Of a DNA stretch of 64,000 bases, positions 1-11,593 are shown one piece after another. Under the pieces are notes generated by a model. It did not search any database. It was not told the DNA's origin and saw only the letters and a list, made by a program, of their open reading frames with translations. Position numbers and translations under genes: made by a program. Numbering within the stretch: the first letter of the stretch is position 1; each line of letters starts with the position of its first letter. The stretch is from Klenkia taihuensis. GTDB taxonomy: Bacteria; Actinomycetota; Actinomycetes; Mycobacteriales; Geodermatophilaceae. The stretch spans positions 310,001 to 374,000 of the forward strand of contig NZ_FOMD01000003.1 of NCBI RefSeq assembly GCF_900112525.1, written 5' to 3'.

Positions 1-318
1 CAGCGGGTCCGCGACGAGGCGCACCGGTTCGCGATCACCTACCACCGGCAGAAGCGCTCGGCCGGGATGCTGGTCTCCCTGCTCGACGACGTCCCCGGGC
101 TGGGCGACACCCGCCGCAAGGCGCTGATGAAGGAGTTCGGGTCGCTCAAGCGGCTGCGGGCGGCCACGGTCGAGGAGCTGACCCGGGTGCCGGGCATCGG
201 CCGGCGCACCGCCGAGGCCGTGCTGGCGGCGGTGGCCGAGCCACCCACGGCCGACGCCGACGTCGCGGCGGGCGATGATGGCAGCTCGACCCCGCTGACC
301 ACCGGAGCCGCCTCGTGA
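1..318 (+). CDS. uvrC: UvrC excinuclease subunit, C-terminal end (5' truncated by window)
   Basis: Last 105 residues of the nucleotide excision repair nuclease subunit UvrC, which makes the dual incision at lesions with UvrB. The reading frame is open from base 1. The fragment begins with the conserved [17 protein letters not shown] segment that closes the RNase H-like 5'-incision domain, and continues into a tandem helix-hairpin-helix DNA-binding module ([13 protein letters not shown] near fragment residues 31-43 and [13 protein letters not shown] near 62-74). A short Ala/Asp-rich tail follows. The TGA stop overlaps the GTG start of rapZ (bases 315-318), so uvrC-rapZ-yvcK is one translationally coupled unit, as in many Gram-positives. 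The identification rests on the tail motifs only, but they are characteristic. Confidence 0.93.
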   Translation, partial: QRVRDEAHRFAITYHRQKRSAGMLVSLLDDVPGLGDTRRKALMKEFGSLKRLRAATVEELTRVPGIGRRTAEAVLAAVAEPPTADADVAAGDDGSSTPLTTGAAS

Positions 319-1229
319 CCGACCTGCCCGGGCCCGCGCCGCAGGCCGACCCCGCCGAGCCCCTGGACCCCGGCCCCCTCGAGGTCGTCGTGGTCACCGG
401 CCTGTCCGGCGCCGGCAAGAACAGCGCCGGCCGGGTGCTGGAGGACCTCGGCTTCTTCGTCGTCGACAACCTGCCGCCGGCGCTGCTGGCCCCGATGGTC
501 GAGCTGGGCTCGCGGGGTGACGTCCGCCGGTTCGCCGCCGTCGTCGACGTGCGCAGCCGGGCCTTCTCCAGCGACCTGGCCGAGTCGATCCGGTCGCTGT
601 CGGACGCCGGCCACCGGCCGCGGGTGGTGTACGTGCACGCCCGCGACGAGGTGCTGGTGCGGCGCTACGAGTCCAACCGCCGGGAGCACCCGCTGCAGGG
701 CTCGGGCCGGCTCTCCGACGGCATCGCCGCCGAGCGCGCGCTGCTGACCGGCATCGCCGGGGACGCCGACCTGTGGGTGGACACCTCCGACCTCAACGTG
801 CACCAGCTGCGGGCGACGCTGGAGGCGGCGTTCCTGCGCGAGGGGGCGGTGCCCGAGCTGACCGCCACGGTGCTCAGCTTCGGGTTCAAGTACGGCCTCC
901 CGCTGGACGCCGACCTGGTGGTCGACGCCCGGTTCCTGCCCAACCCGCACTGGGTGCCCGAGCTGCGCCCGCTGACCGGCCGCGACGCCCCGGTGCGCGA
1001 CCACGTGCTCGGCGCCGCCGACGCGGCGGAGTTCCTGGACCGCTACCAGGACGTGCTGCGGCTGCTGGTCCCCGGCTACCGGCGGGAGGGCAAGAAGTAC
1101 CTGACCCTGGCGGTGGGCTGCACCGGCGGCAAGCACCGCTCGGTGGCCATCGCCGAGGAGTTCGCCCGGCGGCTGAGCGCCGACGGGGTCACCGCCGCCG
1201 CTCGCCACCGCGACCTGGGCCGCGAGTGA
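315..1229 (+). CDS. rapZ: RNase adapter protein RapZ (YvcJ family P-loop GTP/ATP-binding protein)
   Basis: 304 residues, normal for the family. An N-terminal P-loop ATPase domain starts at about residue 24 after a Pro-rich extension; the Walker A is GLSGAGKN at 29-36, followed by the family-typical [14 protein letters not shown] stretch. The C-terminal domain carries the signature [10 protein letters not shown] at 268-277, the sugar/RNA-binding part of RapZ. In E. coli RapZ presents small RNAs to RNase E; in Gram-positives the role is less clear and cell-wall precursor sensing has been proposed. The GTG start at 315 overlaps the uvrC stop, and its own TGA overlaps the yvcK GTG. The P-loop position normally occupied by Ser/Thr after Lys is Asn36, an oddity listed in the findings. 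Confidence 0.95.
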   Translation: MTDLPGPAPQADPAEPLDPGPLEVVVVTGLSGAGKNSAGRVLEDLGFFVVDNLPPALLAPMVELGSRGDVRRFAAVVDVRSRAFSSDLAESIRSLSDAGHRPRVVYVHARDEVLVRRYESNRREHPLQGSGRLSDGIAAERALLTGIAGDADLWVDTSDLNVHQLRATLEAAFLREGAVPELTATVLSFGFKYGLPLDADLVVDARFLPNPHWVPELRPLTGRDAPVRDHVLGAADAAEFLDRYQDVLRLLVPGYRREGKKYLTLAVGCTGGKHRSVAIAEEFARRLSADGVTAAARHRDLGRE

Positions 1230-2212
1230 CCGACGGGGCGGGCACCGCGTCCGGGCCCGCGGTGGTCGCGCTGGGCGGCGGGCACGGGCTCGCCGCGTCG
1301 CTGGCCGCCTGGCGTCCGGTGGCCGGGGAGCTCACCGCGGTGGTCACCGTCGCCGACGACGGCGGCTCCTCGGGCCGGATCCGGCGCGAGATGCCGGTCC
1401 TCCCGCCCGGCGACCTGCGGATGGCGCTGGCCGCGCTCGCCGGCGACGACCCGCGCACGCAGGAGTTCGCGACCCTGCTGCAGCACCGGCTGGGCGGGAA
1501 CGGGGTGCTGGCCGGCCACCCGGTGGGCAACCTGGTCCTCACCGGGCTGACCGAGGTGCACGACGGGGACGCCGTGCGGGCCCTGGACACCCTGTGCGCG
1601 ATGCTCGGCGCCCACGGGCGGGTGCTGCCCATGGCCGACGTCCCGCTCGACCTGGTGGCCATCGTCGACACCGTCGACCCCGACGACCCGCAGCGGTCCC
1701 GGCACATCCGCGGGCAGGTGGCCATCGCGACCAGTCCCGACCGGGTGCGCTCGATCCGGGTCACCCCGGCCGACCCCCCGGTGCATCCCGACGTGCTGGC
1801 CGCCATCGCCCGGGCCGACGTCGTCTCGCTGGGCCCGGGGTCCTGGTACACCTCCGTGCTGCCGCACCTGCTGGTGCCGCGGCTGCGGGCGGCGCTGGCG
1901 GAGACCCGGGCGCACGTGGTCGTCGTGCTCAACCTCGAGCCCCAGGCCGGCGAGACCGACGGGTTCTCCCCGGAGGAGCACCTGCGGGTCCTGGTGGACC
2001 ACCTGCAGGGCGTGCCGTTGCACACCGTGGTCGCGGATGCGGGAGCGGTTGTTGACCGGCGTGGTCTGCTGTCAGCTGTGCGGGCGTGCGGGGCGGAACT
2101 GGTGCTTGCGCCGGTGGCCGCCCGCGACGGCGCCCCGCACCACGAGCCGGAGCTGCTCCGGGGTGCGCTCGCGCAGGTCGTGCAGCGGCTGCCGGCGGCG
2201 GGGCGGACGTGA
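1226..2212 (+). CDS. yvcK: YvcK-type gluconeogenesis/cell-wall factor (CofD-like fold)
   Basis: 328 residues from GTG 1226, which overlaps the rapZ stop by 4 bases; a longer frame upstream only reads through rapZ in another phase. The N-terminal glycine-rich nucleotide/UDP-sugar-binding loop ALGGGHGL (15-22) and the [11 protein letters not shown] segment are family hallmarks, as is the [15 protein letters not shown] stretch in the second half. YvcK (CuvA in mycobacteria) binds UDP-sugars and is needed for cell shape and growth on gluconeogenic carbon; it belongs to the CofD/YvcK superfamily but sits here in the standard rapZ-yvcK-whiA context, not with F420 genes. 136 bases separate its stop from whiA. 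Confidence 0.94.
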   Translation: MTDGAGTASGPAVVALGGGHGLAASLAAWRPVAGELTAVVTVADDGGSSGRIRREMPVLPPGDLRMALAALAGDDPRTQEFATLLQHRLGGNGVLAGHPVGNLVLTGLTEVHDGDAVRALDTLCAMLGAHGRVLPMADVPLDLVAIVDTVDPDDPQRSRHIRGQVAIATSPDRVRSIRVTPADPPVHPDVLAAIARADVVSLGPGSWYTSVLPHLLVPRLRAALAETRAHVVVVLNLEPQAGETDGFSPEEHLRVLVDHLQGVPLHTVVADAGAVVDRRGLLSAVRACGAELVLAPVAARDGAPHHEPELLRGALAQVVQRLPAAGRT

Positions 2213-2348
2213 GGTCGGCCGCGAGGTCGACGTGGCCGCACGCTTCCGGCGTGCGGCAGTATCGGGGGACGACGGTCGCGGGAGCGGTTCCGGCGCGCCG
2301 CTGGCGCCCGGTCGCCGGGGGCCCGGCCGAGGGGGAGAGGGACAGCGC

Positions 2349-3329
2349 ATGGCGATGACGGCGATGGTCAAGGACGAGCTCTCCCGGGTGGAGTGCACCC
2401 GGACCTCCGAGCGCAAGGCCGAGGTCACGGCGCTCCTGCGCTTCTCCGGCGGCCTGCACATCGTGGGCGGCCGGGTGGTCATCGAGGCCGAGCTCGACAC
2501 CGGGTCGGTGGCCCGCCGGCTGCGCCGCGACATCAGCGAGGTCTACGGCTACACCAGCGGCGTCAGCGTGCTGGCCGGCGGCAACATCCGCCGCGGGGTG
2601 CGCTACCTGGTCCGCATCGCCAAGCACGGCGAGGGCCTGGCCCGCCAGACCGGCCTGGTCGACCAGCGCGGCCGCCCGGTGCGCGGCCTGCCGCCGGCCG
2701 TGGTCTCCGGCGGGCTCAACGACGCCGAGGCCGCGTGGCGGGGTGCCTTCCTCGCCCACGGCTCGCTCACCGAGCCCGGCCGCTCCTCCTCCCTGGAGGT
2801 GACCTGCCCCGGCCCGGAGGCCGCGATGGCGCTGGTCGGCGCCGCCCGCCGGCTGGGCATCGCCGCGAAGGCCCGCGAGGTCCGCGGCGCCGACCGGGTC
2901 GTGGTGCGCGACGGCGACGCGATCAGCGCGCTGCTCACCCGGATGGGCGCCCACGAGGCGGTCCTCACCTGGGAGGAGCGGCGGATGCGCCGCGAGGTCC
3001 GGGCCACCGCCAACCGGCTGGCCAACTTCGACGACGCCAACCTGCGCCGCTCGGCCCGCGCGGCGGTCGCGGCCAGCGCCCGCGTCGAGCGCGCGCTGGA
3101 GATCCTGGGCGACGACGCCCCCGAGCACCTGCTGGTCGCCGGCCGGCTGCGGCTGGAGCACGGCCAGGCATCCCTGGAGGAGCTCGGCCAGCGGGCCGAC
3201 CCGCCGATGACCAAGGACGCCGTCGCCGGCCGCATCCGCCGGCTGCTGGCGATGGCCGACAAGCGGGCCAAGGACCTCGGCATCCCCGACACCGAGTCCG
3301 TCGTCACCGACGACATGATCGGGCCCTAG
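2349..3329 (+). CDS. whiA: DNA-binding regulator WhiA
   Basis: 326 residues from ATG 2349, chosen because the product begins [15 protein letters not shown] like Streptomyces WhiA and a GGGGAGAGGG Shine-Dalgarno lies just upstream; the open frame back to 2037 is yvcK antiphase. Residues about 1-210 form the LAGLIDADG homing-endonuclease-like fold (without nuclease function in WhiA), followed by a C-terminal helix-turn-helix (about 225-310) containing [18 protein letters not shown]. In Streptomyces WhiA works with WhiB to switch aerial hyphae into sporulation septation; in non-sporulating Gram-positives it affects division and chromosome segregation. Here it follows rapZ-yvcK as usual, but gap-pgk-tpiA, normally close behind, is displaced by a GGDEF gene. 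Confidence 0.97.
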   Translation: MAMTAMVKDELSRVECTRTSERKAEVTALLRFSGGLHIVGGRVVIEAELDTGSVARRLRRDISEVYGYTSGVSVLAGGNIRRGVRYLVRIAKHGEGLARQTGLVDQRGRPVRGLPPAVVSGGLNDAEAAWRGAFLAHGSLTEPGRSSSLEVTCPGPEAAMALVGAARRLGIAAKAREVRGADRVVVRDGDAISALLTRMGAHEAVLTWEERRMRREVRATANRLANFDDANLRRSARAAVAASARVERALEILGDDAPEHLLVAGRLRLEHGQASLEELGQRADPPMTKDAVAGRIRRLLAMADKRAKDLGIPDTESVVTDDMIGP

Positions 3330-3471
3330 CAGGCCCGCGCCCGCGTGGCCGACCTCACCCGGCCGGGGCGGGGCGTGACCCGTCCGCTCAGGTCCGGGCC
3401 CGCGAACGCCGACGAGGAGGGGTGAGGACCGCGCCGGAGGACGGCCGCGGCTGGAGCACGGGGGAGGCGCG

Positions 3472-6286
<2,815 letters not shown>

Positions 6287-6288
6287 GC

Positions 6289-7497
6289 ATGCGCACCGTC
6301 GACGAGCTGATCGCCGAGGGGGTGTCGGGGAAGCGCGTGCTGCTGCGCGCCGACCTCAACGTCCCCCTCGACGACTCCACCGGCGACCCGGTCATCACCG
6401 ACGACGGCCGCATCCGGGCCAGCCTGCCCACCCTGCAGGCGCTCCGGGAGGCCGGCGCCCGGGTCGTCGTCGCGGCGCACCTGGGCCGGCCCAAGGGCGA
6501 GCCGGACCCCCGGTTCAGCCTGGCCCCGGTCGCCGCGCGGCTGTCCGAGCTGCTCGGCGCCCCGGTGCCGCTGGCCGCCGACACCGCCGGGTCCGGGGCG
6601 CAGGCCGCGGTCGAGGCCCTCGGTGACGGCGACGTCTGCCTGCTGGAGAACGTCCGCTTCGAGGCGGCCGAGACCAGCAAGGACGACGACGCCCGCGGTG
6701 CCCTGGCCGACCGGTTCGCCGCGCTGGCCGACCTGTACGTGGACGACGCCTTCGGGGCCGTGCACCGCAAGCACGCCTCGGTCTACGACGTCGCCACCCG
6801 GCTGCCGCACGCGGCCGGCCGGCTGGTCGCCACCGAGCTCGACGTGCTCACCCGGCTGACGGAGGACCCGCAGCGGCCCTACGTCGTGGTGCTGGGCGGG
6901 TCGAAGGTCAGCGACAAGCTGGCCGTCATCGAGGCCATGCTGCCCAAGGTCGACAGGCTCCTGGTCGGCGGCGGCATGTGCTTCACCTTCCTGGCCGCGC
7001 AGGGCCACGGGGTGGGCGGCTCGCTGCTCGAGCAGGACCAGGTCGAGACCTGCCGGCGGCTGCTGGCCGAGGCCGGGGACAAGATCGTGCTGCCGGTCGA
7101 CGTGGTCTGCGCCGAGGCCCTGGTGGCCGACGCCCAGGTCACGGTGACCCCGGTCGACGCCATCCCCGACGGCCTCAAGGGCCTCGACGTCGGTCCGCAC
7201 ACCGTCGAGCTGTTCGGCCGGCACCTGGCCGACGCCCGTACGGTGTTCTGGAACGGCCCGATGGGCGTGTTCGAGCTGGCGCCGTTCACCTCCGGCACCC
7301 GGGGGGTGGCCACCGCGGTGGCCGCCGTCGACGGGCTGTCGGTCGTCGGCGGGGGCGACTCCGCCGCCGCGGTGCGCCAGCTGGGCCTGCCCGAGGACGG
7401 CTACGGCCACATCTCCACCGGCGGCGGTGCGTCCCTGGAGTTCCTCGAGGGCCGCGAGCTGCCGGGCCTGGCCGTGCTGTCGGGCGGGGCCGGCTGA
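6289..7497 (+). CDS. pgk: Phosphoglycerate kinase
   Basis: 402 residues, the usual length. Transfers phosphate from 1,3-bisphosphoglycerate to ADP. The N-terminal substrate domain shows RADLNVPLD and the [11 protein letters not shown] segment; HLGRPKG, LLENVRF and the C-terminal nucleotide-binding loop [11 protein letters not shown] followed by [15 protein letters not shown] are textbook PGK motifs. The start ATG 6289 follows the gap stop by two bases and the TGA overlaps the tpiA ATG (A of 7497), giving tight translational coupling in the operon. Confidence 0.97.
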   Translation: MRTVDELIAEGVSGKRVLLRADLNVPLDDSTGDPVITDDGRIRASLPTLQALREAGARVVVAAHLGRPKGEPDPRFSLAPVAARLSELLGAPVPLAADTAGSGAQAAVEALGDGDVCLLENVRFEAAETSKDDDARGALADRFAALADLYVDDAFGAVHRKHASVYDVATRLPHAAGRLVATELDVLTRLTEDPQRPYVVVLGGSKVSDKLAVIEAMLPKVDRLLVGGGMCFTFLAAQGHGVGGSLLEQDQVETCRRLLAEAGDKIVLPVDVVCAEALVADAQVTVTPVDAIPDGLKGLDVGPHTVELFGRHLADARTVFWNGPMGVFELAPFTSGTRGVATAVAAVDGLSVVGGGDSAAAVRQLGLPEDGYGHISTGGGASLEFLEGRELPGLAVLSGGAG

Positions 7498-8306
7498 TGG
7501 CCCGCACGAAGTCCGCGAAGGTGTACGAGGGCCGCCGTCCGCTCATCGCGGGCAACTGGAAGATGAACCTGACCCACCTGGAGGCCATCGGGCTGGTCCA
7601 GAAGGTCGCGTTCGGCCTCAAGGAGCCCGAGCTGGAGGCGGCCGAGGTCGTCGTCGTCCCGCCGTTCACCGCGATCCGCAGCGTGCAGACGCTGGTGCAG
7701 GGCGACAAGATCGAGATCGGCTTCGGCGGCCAGGACCTGTCCACCGCCGACTCCGGCGCCTACACCGGCGAGGTCAGCGGTGCCCAGCTCAAGGCGCTGG
7801 CCTGCACCTACGTCGTCGTCGGGCACTCGGAGCGGCGGGCGATGCACGCCGAGACGGACGAGGTCGTCGCGGCCAAGGTGCGCAAGGCGCTGGAGCACGA
7901 GCTGGTGCCGATCCTGTGCGTGGGGGAGGGGCTCGAGGTGCGCAAGGCCGGCGAGCACGTCCCGTACACCACCGCGCAGGTCGACGCCGCGCTCGAGGGC
8001 CTGGACGCCGCGACCGTCGCCGGGGTCGTGGTCGCCTACGAGCCGGTGTGGGCGATCGGCACCGGCGAGGTGGCCACCCCCGAGGACGCGCAGGAGGTCT
8101 GCGGGGCGATCCGCTCCCGGCTCGCCGAGCGTTTCGGGCCGGAGACCGCCGACGTCGTCCGTATCCTCTACGGCGGTTCGGTGAAGGCCGGCAACACCGC
8201 GGGCATCCTCGCCGGACCGGACGTGGACGGGGCACTGGTGGGCGGCGCGAGCCTGGACGCCGACGAGTTCGTCTCGATCTGCCGCTCCGCAGCCGAGAGC
8301 CGCTGA
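7497..8306 (+). CDS. tpiA: Triose-phosphate isomerase
   Basis: 269 residues. Interconverts dihydroxyacetone phosphate and glyceraldehyde 3-phosphate in the cytosol. GNWKMN with Lys22, the catalytic His110 in VVGHSERR, the catalytic Glu182 in [11 protein letters not shown] and the phosphate-binding ILYGGSVK / GALVGGASL loops are all present. An N-terminal extension of about 14 residues precedes the core. The start ATG overlaps the pgk stop. A 10-bp GC hairpin follows seven bases after the stop and probably marks the end of the gap-pgk-tpiA unit. Confidence 0.97.
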   Translation: MARTKSAKVYEGRRPLIAGNWKMNLTHLEAIGLVQKVAFGLKEPELEAAEVVVVPPFTAIRSVQTLVQGDKIEIGFGGQDLSTADSGAYTGEVSGAQLKALACTYVVVGHSERRAMHAETDEVVAAKVRKALEHELVPILCVGEGLEVRKAGEHVPYTTAQVDAALEGLDAATVAGVVVAYEPVWAIGTGEVATPEDAQEVCGAIRSRLAERFGPETADVVRILYGGSVKAGNTAGILAGPDVDGALVGGASLDADEFVSICRSAAESR

Positions 8307-8312
8307 CCCGCA

Positions 8313-8349
8313 GGGGCGGCGGCCCCCCCACCTGGAGGACCGCCGCCCC
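8313..8349 (+). terminator. Perfect 10-bp inverted repeat between tpiA and the lipoprotein gene
   Basis: GGGGCGGCGG at 8313-8322 pairs perfectly with CCGCCGCCCC at 8340-8349 across a 17-base loop. There is no T tract. The loop holds GGAGGA (8334-8339), the only Shine-Dalgarno candidate for the next gene, whose GTG begins one base past the stem. It may terminate the glycolytic operon, gate translation of the lipoprotein, or both. Confidence 0.55.
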
Positions 8350-8350
8350 C

Positions 8351-10075
8351 GTGAGGCCCCACCCGCGCCGAGCGCTCCCCGCCCTGCTCCTGCTGGTCGC
8401 CCTGGTGGCCGGCTGCACCGGGGGCGACCCCGCGGACACCGCGCTCCCGACCGCGTCGGGTGCCCCGGACGGCGGGGTCGACGGCCTGCGCGCCCCGTCG
8501 GAGGCCACCGGCGGCACGCTGCGCCTGGTCACCGCGCAGGTGGACAGCCTGGACCCGCAGCGCTCCTACCTGCCGGCGGTGTGGAACCTGATGCGGCTCT
8601 ACACCCGCACCCTGGTGACCTACTCGTCCGAGCCGGGGAGCACCGAGCAGCTGGTGCCCGACCTCGCCACGGACCTCGGGACGACGCCGGACGGCGGCCG
8701 CACCTGGACCTTCACCCTCCGGCCCGGGGCCACCTTCGAGACCGGCCGCCCGATCACCAGCCGCGACATCAAGTACGGCATCGAGCGGTCCTTCGCCGTC
8801 GACGTGCTCCGCGGCGGGCCGAACTTCGTGCTCGACCTGCTCGACCCGGAGAGCCTCTACGCCGGCCCGTACCAGGACGAGACCCCCGACCGGCTCGGCC
8901 TCACCACGATCGCCACCCCCGACGACGCGACGATCACCTTCACGCTCTCCCGGGCCGACCCGGACTTCCCGTTCGTGCTGGCGCTGCCCTCCTCGGGCCC
9001 GGTGCCGGCGGAGGCCGACACCGGCGCGGCCTACCAGGACGACCCGGTCTCCTCGGGGCCCTACGCGATCACCTCGGTGGACCCGGTGGCCGGCATCGTG
9101 CTGGACCGCAACCCGGCCTGGACCGCCGACAGCGACCCGGTGCGCACCGCGCTGCCCGACCAGGTGGTGGTGCGCACCGGCCTGACCGGCCTCGACCGGG
9201 ACCAGGCGCTGCTGGCCGGGTCCGCCGACGCCGACCTGTCCGGCACTGGTGTCCAGGACGCCACCACCGCCCGGGCGGACGCCGACGACGCCATCGCCGA
9301 CCGGGTGGACGACGTCACCACCGGCGCGGTGCGGCTGCTGGCGCTGCCCACCACGGTGGCCCCGATGACGTCCCCGGACTGCCGCGCCGCCGTCGCCGCC
9401 GTCGTCGACCGGACCGGCGTGCAGGAGGCCCTCGGCGGCGCCGGTGCCGCCGTCCGCACCTCGGTGCTCTGGCCCCGCTCGCTGCCCGGCGGGCCCGAGG
9501 ACCCCGACCCGGCCGCCGACCTCGACGCGGCGCGCGGGTCCCTCGCGGCGTGCGGCAGCCCCGACGGGTTCGCCACCAGGATGGCCGTCCCCGACGCCCC
9601 GGTCAGCCGGGCGGTCGCCGAGCGGCTGGTCGCGCAGTTCGCGCAGGTCGGCATCCAGGTCACCGTCGTCCCGCTGGACCCCACGACCTACTACACGACC
9701 GGCGTCGGCTCGCCCCAGGCGATCACCGACGGCGGCTACGGCATGGTGCTGGCCACCTGGACCTCCGACCTGCCCACCCCGGCGTCGTTCCTGGTGCCGC
9801 TGGTCGACGGCCGGTCCATCACGCAGGTGGCCGGCAACCACAACCTGGGCCTGCTCGCCGACCCCGCCGTCGACGCGCTGGTCGACACCGCGGTGGGCGC
9901 CGGGGACGTGGCGGCCTGGGCGGCGGTCGCCGACGCGGCGCTGGCCACCCACGCCGTGGTGCCGCTGGCGGAGAACCGGGTGCAGCTGCTGGCCGGCCAG
10001 CGGCTGCACAACGGCGTGGTGATGCTGCCCTGGACCGGCTACGACGTGGCCACCGCCGGTGTGGGTGGCGGCTGA
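8351..10075 (+). CDS. ABC transporter substrate-binding lipoprotein, peptide/nickel family 5
   Basis: 574 residues. It starts with a lipoprotein signal peptide (RR charge cluster, hydrophobic core, lipobox VAGC with Cys22 as the lipidated residue) and a Gly/Asp-rich tether, then a family 5 extracellular solute-binding fold: GGTLRLVTAQVDSLDPQRSY at the N-terminus, LVPDLATDLGTTPDGGRTWT and the PITSRDIKYGIERSF segment are typical of DppA/OppA-like proteins. It would bind a peptide or similar small ligand outside the membrane. No permease or ATPase gene is adjacent, so it is an orphan or works with a remote transporter. GTG 8351 was chosen because it gives the complete signal peptide. Confidence 0.88.
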   Translation: MRPHPRRALPALLLLVALVAGCTGGDPADTALPTASGAPDGGVDGLRAPSEATGGTLRLVTAQVDSLDPQRSYLPAVWNLMRLYTRTLVTYSSEPGSTEQLVPDLATDLGTTPDGGRTWTFTLRPGATFETGRPITSRDIKYGIERSFAVDVLRGGPNFVLDLLDPESLYAGPYQDETPDRLGLTTIATPDDATITFTLSRADPDFPFVLALPSSGPVPAEADTGAAYQDDPVSSGPYAITSVDPVAGIVLDRNPAWTADSDPVRTALPDQVVVRTGLTGLDRDQALLAGSADADLSGTGVQDATTARADADDAIADRVDDVTTGAVRLLALPTTVAPMTSPDCRAAVAAVVDRTGVQEALGGAGAAVRTSVLWPRSLPGGPEDPDPAADLDAARGSLAACGSPDGFATRMAVPDAPVSRAVAERLVAQFAQVGIQVTVVPLDPTTYYTTGVGSPQAITDGGYGMVLATWTSDLPTPASFLVPLVDGRSITQVAGNHNLGLLADPAVDALVDTAVGAGDVAAWAAVADAALATHAVVPLAENRVQLLAGQRLHNGVVMLPWTGYDVATAGVGGG

Positions 10076-10086
10076 CCGACGTCCCG

Positions 10087-10092
10087 TAGGCT
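10087..10092 (+). promoter_or_regulatory. Candidate secG -10 element
   Basis: TAGGCT, a good actinobacterial -10 hexamer, sits 35 bases before the secG GTG in the 51-base gap after the lipoprotein gene. No clear -35 was found. It suggests that secG has its own promoter. Confidence 0.35.
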
Positions 10093-10126
10093 GGTCCGCT
10101 GGCTGCCCGCTGAGCTTGGAGAACCC

Positions 10127-10360
10127 GTGATCGAGATCGTCCTGAACGTCCTGCTGGTGCTCACCAGCCTGCTGCTGATCGTGCTGATCCTGCTGCACCG
10201 CGGCAAGGGCGGCGGGCTGTCCTCGATGTTCGGCGGCGCGGCGTCGTCCTCGCTGTCCGGGTCGTCGGTCGTGGAGAAGAACCTGAACCGGCTGACCGTC
10301 TTCACCGCCGCCGTCTGGACCGTCTGCATCGTCGCCCTGGGCATCCTCCTCAAGGTCTGA
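10127..10360 (+). CDS. secG: Preprotein translocase subunit SecG
   Basis: 77 residues, two transmembrane helices (about 3-23 and 54-75) separated by the conserved cytoplasmic loop HRGKGGGLSSMFGG. SecG assists SecYE and SecA in protein export across the cytoplasmic membrane. GTG 10127 has a GGAG site six bases upstream. Location downstream of tpiA is the standard actinobacterial arrangement; here the lipoprotein gene is inserted between them. Confidence 0.95.
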   Translation: MIEIVLNVLLVLTSLLLIVLILLHRGKGGGLSSMFGGAASSSLSGSSVVEKNLNRLTVFTAAVWTVCIVALGILLKV

Positions 10361-10398
10361 CGGCCCGCGACCGGATCGCGCACACCCCGTCTGACCTG

Positions 10399-10438
10399 GG
10401 AATCTGTGCTCCGTCCGTGACGTGGGTGTGCCTACACT
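10399..10438 (+). promoter_or_regulatory. Candidate rbpA promoter region (SigR-like -35 and a separate TACACT -10)
   Basis: GGAAT (10399-10403, preceded by another G) is followed after exactly 18 bases by GTG (10422-10424). The SigR/SigH consensus is GGAAT-N18/19-GTT, so one base of the -10 deviates. A separate TACACT hexamer (10433-10438) could serve the housekeeping sigma factor. In Streptomyces coelicolor rbpA belongs to the SigR regulon, which makes the first reading biologically sensible but unproven. Confidence 0.4.
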
Positions 10439-10482
10439 CAGGCGCGCGGGGGATCGATCCCAGGACCTGAGTGGGGGCACAC

Positions 10483-10824
10483 GTGGCTGGTGGCAGCGCG
10501 ATCCGGGGCAGCCGGGTCGGAGCAGGGCCGATGGGCGAGTCCGAGCGCGGCGAGTCCGCCCCGCGGGTACGGGTGGGCTTCTGGTGCGCGAACGGGCACG
10601 ACACCCGCATCGTGTTCGCGCACGACGTCGAGGTGCCCGAGACGTGGGACTGCCCGCGCTGCGGGCTCCCCGCCGGGCAGGACCAGCAGAACCCGCCGCC
10701 GCCCCCGCGGACGGAGCCGTACAAGACGCACCTGGCCTACGTGCGGGAGCGGCGCAGCGACGAGGACGGCGCCGCCCTCCTCGAGGAGGCCCTGCAGCGG
10801 CTGCGCGCCCGCCGCGGCGCCTGA
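10483..10824 (+). CDS. rbpA: RNA polymerase-binding protein RbpA
   Basis: 113 residues from GTG 10483 (MAGGSAIRGSRVGAGPMG), preferred over the in-frame GTG 10471 because GTGGGGG then lies at Shine-Dalgarno distance and the start matches the family's short RGSR N-terminus. The core domain contains a CxxGH...CPRCG cysteine arrangement (FWCANGHDTR and WDCPRCGLP), which may bind zinc as in Streptomyces RbpA; the C-terminal TEPYKTHLAYVRERRSDED corresponds to the basic linker and sigma-interacting domain. RbpA stabilises the open complex formed by principal sigma factors and is restricted to Actinobacteria. It is monocistronic and ends in a 16-bp terminator hairpin. Confidence 0.93.
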   Translation: MAGGSAIRGSRVGAGPMGESERGESAPRVRVGFWCANGHDTRIVFAHDVEVPETWDCPRCGLPAGQDQQNPPPPPRTEPYKTHLAYVRERRSDEDGAALLEEALQRLRARRGA

Positions 10825-10825
10825 G

Positions 10826-10861
10826 CCCGCGGGGGCCCGGGCATCCCCGGGCCCCCGCGGG
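10826..10861. terminator. Perfect 16-bp hairpin between convergent rbpA and pgl
   Basis: A 16-base arm at 10826-10841 pairs without mismatch with 10846-10861 around the tetraloop CATC. It fills the entire gap between the rbpA stop (10822-10824) and the pgl stop (10862-10864), so it can act on both strands. There is no T tract on either side. Confidence 0.8.
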
Positions 10862-11593
10862 TCACAGCTGCGAGGCGGCGTCCTGGTCGAGCATCCAGCG
10901 GGTGGCCCGCCGGCCGACGGCACCGGCCGCGGGGAGCGACGCCGGGGTCTCCCGGCCGGACAGCGCCCTCGCCACGGCCTCGGCCTTGCCCTCGCCGGAG
11001 ACCAGCAGCCAGACCTCCTCGGCCGCGGTGATCACCGGGAAGCCGAGGCTGACCCGGGTCGGCGGCGGCTTCGGGCAGTCACGCACGGCCACCACGGTGC
11101 GGTCGTCGGCGACGGCGGGGGAGTCGGGGAAGATCGACGCGACGTGGCCCTCGGGGCCGACCCCGAGCAGCAGGACGTCGATCCGGGGTACCGCGCCGTC
11201 GCCGGCCGCGGCCAGCTCCTGCGCGTAGGCCACGGCGGCGTCCTCGGGCTCGGCGTAGCCGGCGTCGGCGGCCGGGATGGCGTGCACCCGCTCCGCCGGC
11301 ACCCCGACCACGTCGAGCATGGCCGCGCGGGCGCCCTTCTCGTTGCGGTCGTCGTCGGCGGCGGGGACCCAGCGCTCGTCGCCCCACCAGACGTCGACCC
11401 GGGTCCAGTCCACCTCCCCGGGCGCCGCGGCGACCGCGCGCAGCACCGCGGTGCCGATGCCGCCGCCGGTGAGCACCACCGACGCCGTCCCGTGCTCGGC
11501 CTGCGCGGCCGCCAGCCGGGCCACGAGCTCGCCGGCCACGGTGGCGGCCAGCTCGTCGGCACCGGGCCGGACGACGACCTCGGGGGCGCTCAC
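10862..11593 (-). CDS. pgl: 6-phosphogluconolactonase
   Basis: 243 residues. Hydrolyses 6-phosphogluconolactone in the oxidative pentose phosphate pathway. Family motifs seen: VVLTGGGIGTAVL (sugar phosphate loop), VDVWWGDERWVP, and LLLGVGPEGHVASIFPDS, which contains the G-P-[ED]-G-H-x-A-S-[IL]-F-P active-site pattern. The GTG start at 11593 overlaps the opcA stop by four bases. Last gene of the minus-strand zwf-opcA-pgl unit; a bidirectional hairpin follows immediately. Confidence 0.95.
   Translation of the reverse strand: MSAPEVVVRPGADELAATVAGELVARLAAAQAEHGTASVVLTGGGIGTAVLRAVAAAPGEVDWTRVDVWWGDERWVPAADDDRNEKGARAAMLDVVGVPAERVHAIPAADAGYAEPEDAAVAYAQELAAAGDGAVPRIDVLLLGVGPEGHVASIFPDSPAVADDRTVVAVRDCPKPPPTRVSLGFPVITAAEEVWLLVSGEGKAEAVARALSGRETPASLPAAGAVGRRATRWMLDQDAASQL

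Noticed and set aside
10471-10482. rbpA start at GTG 10471
   Set aside because: This GTG lies within the ribosome-binding stretch of GTG 10483 and would add four residues not expected in the family.
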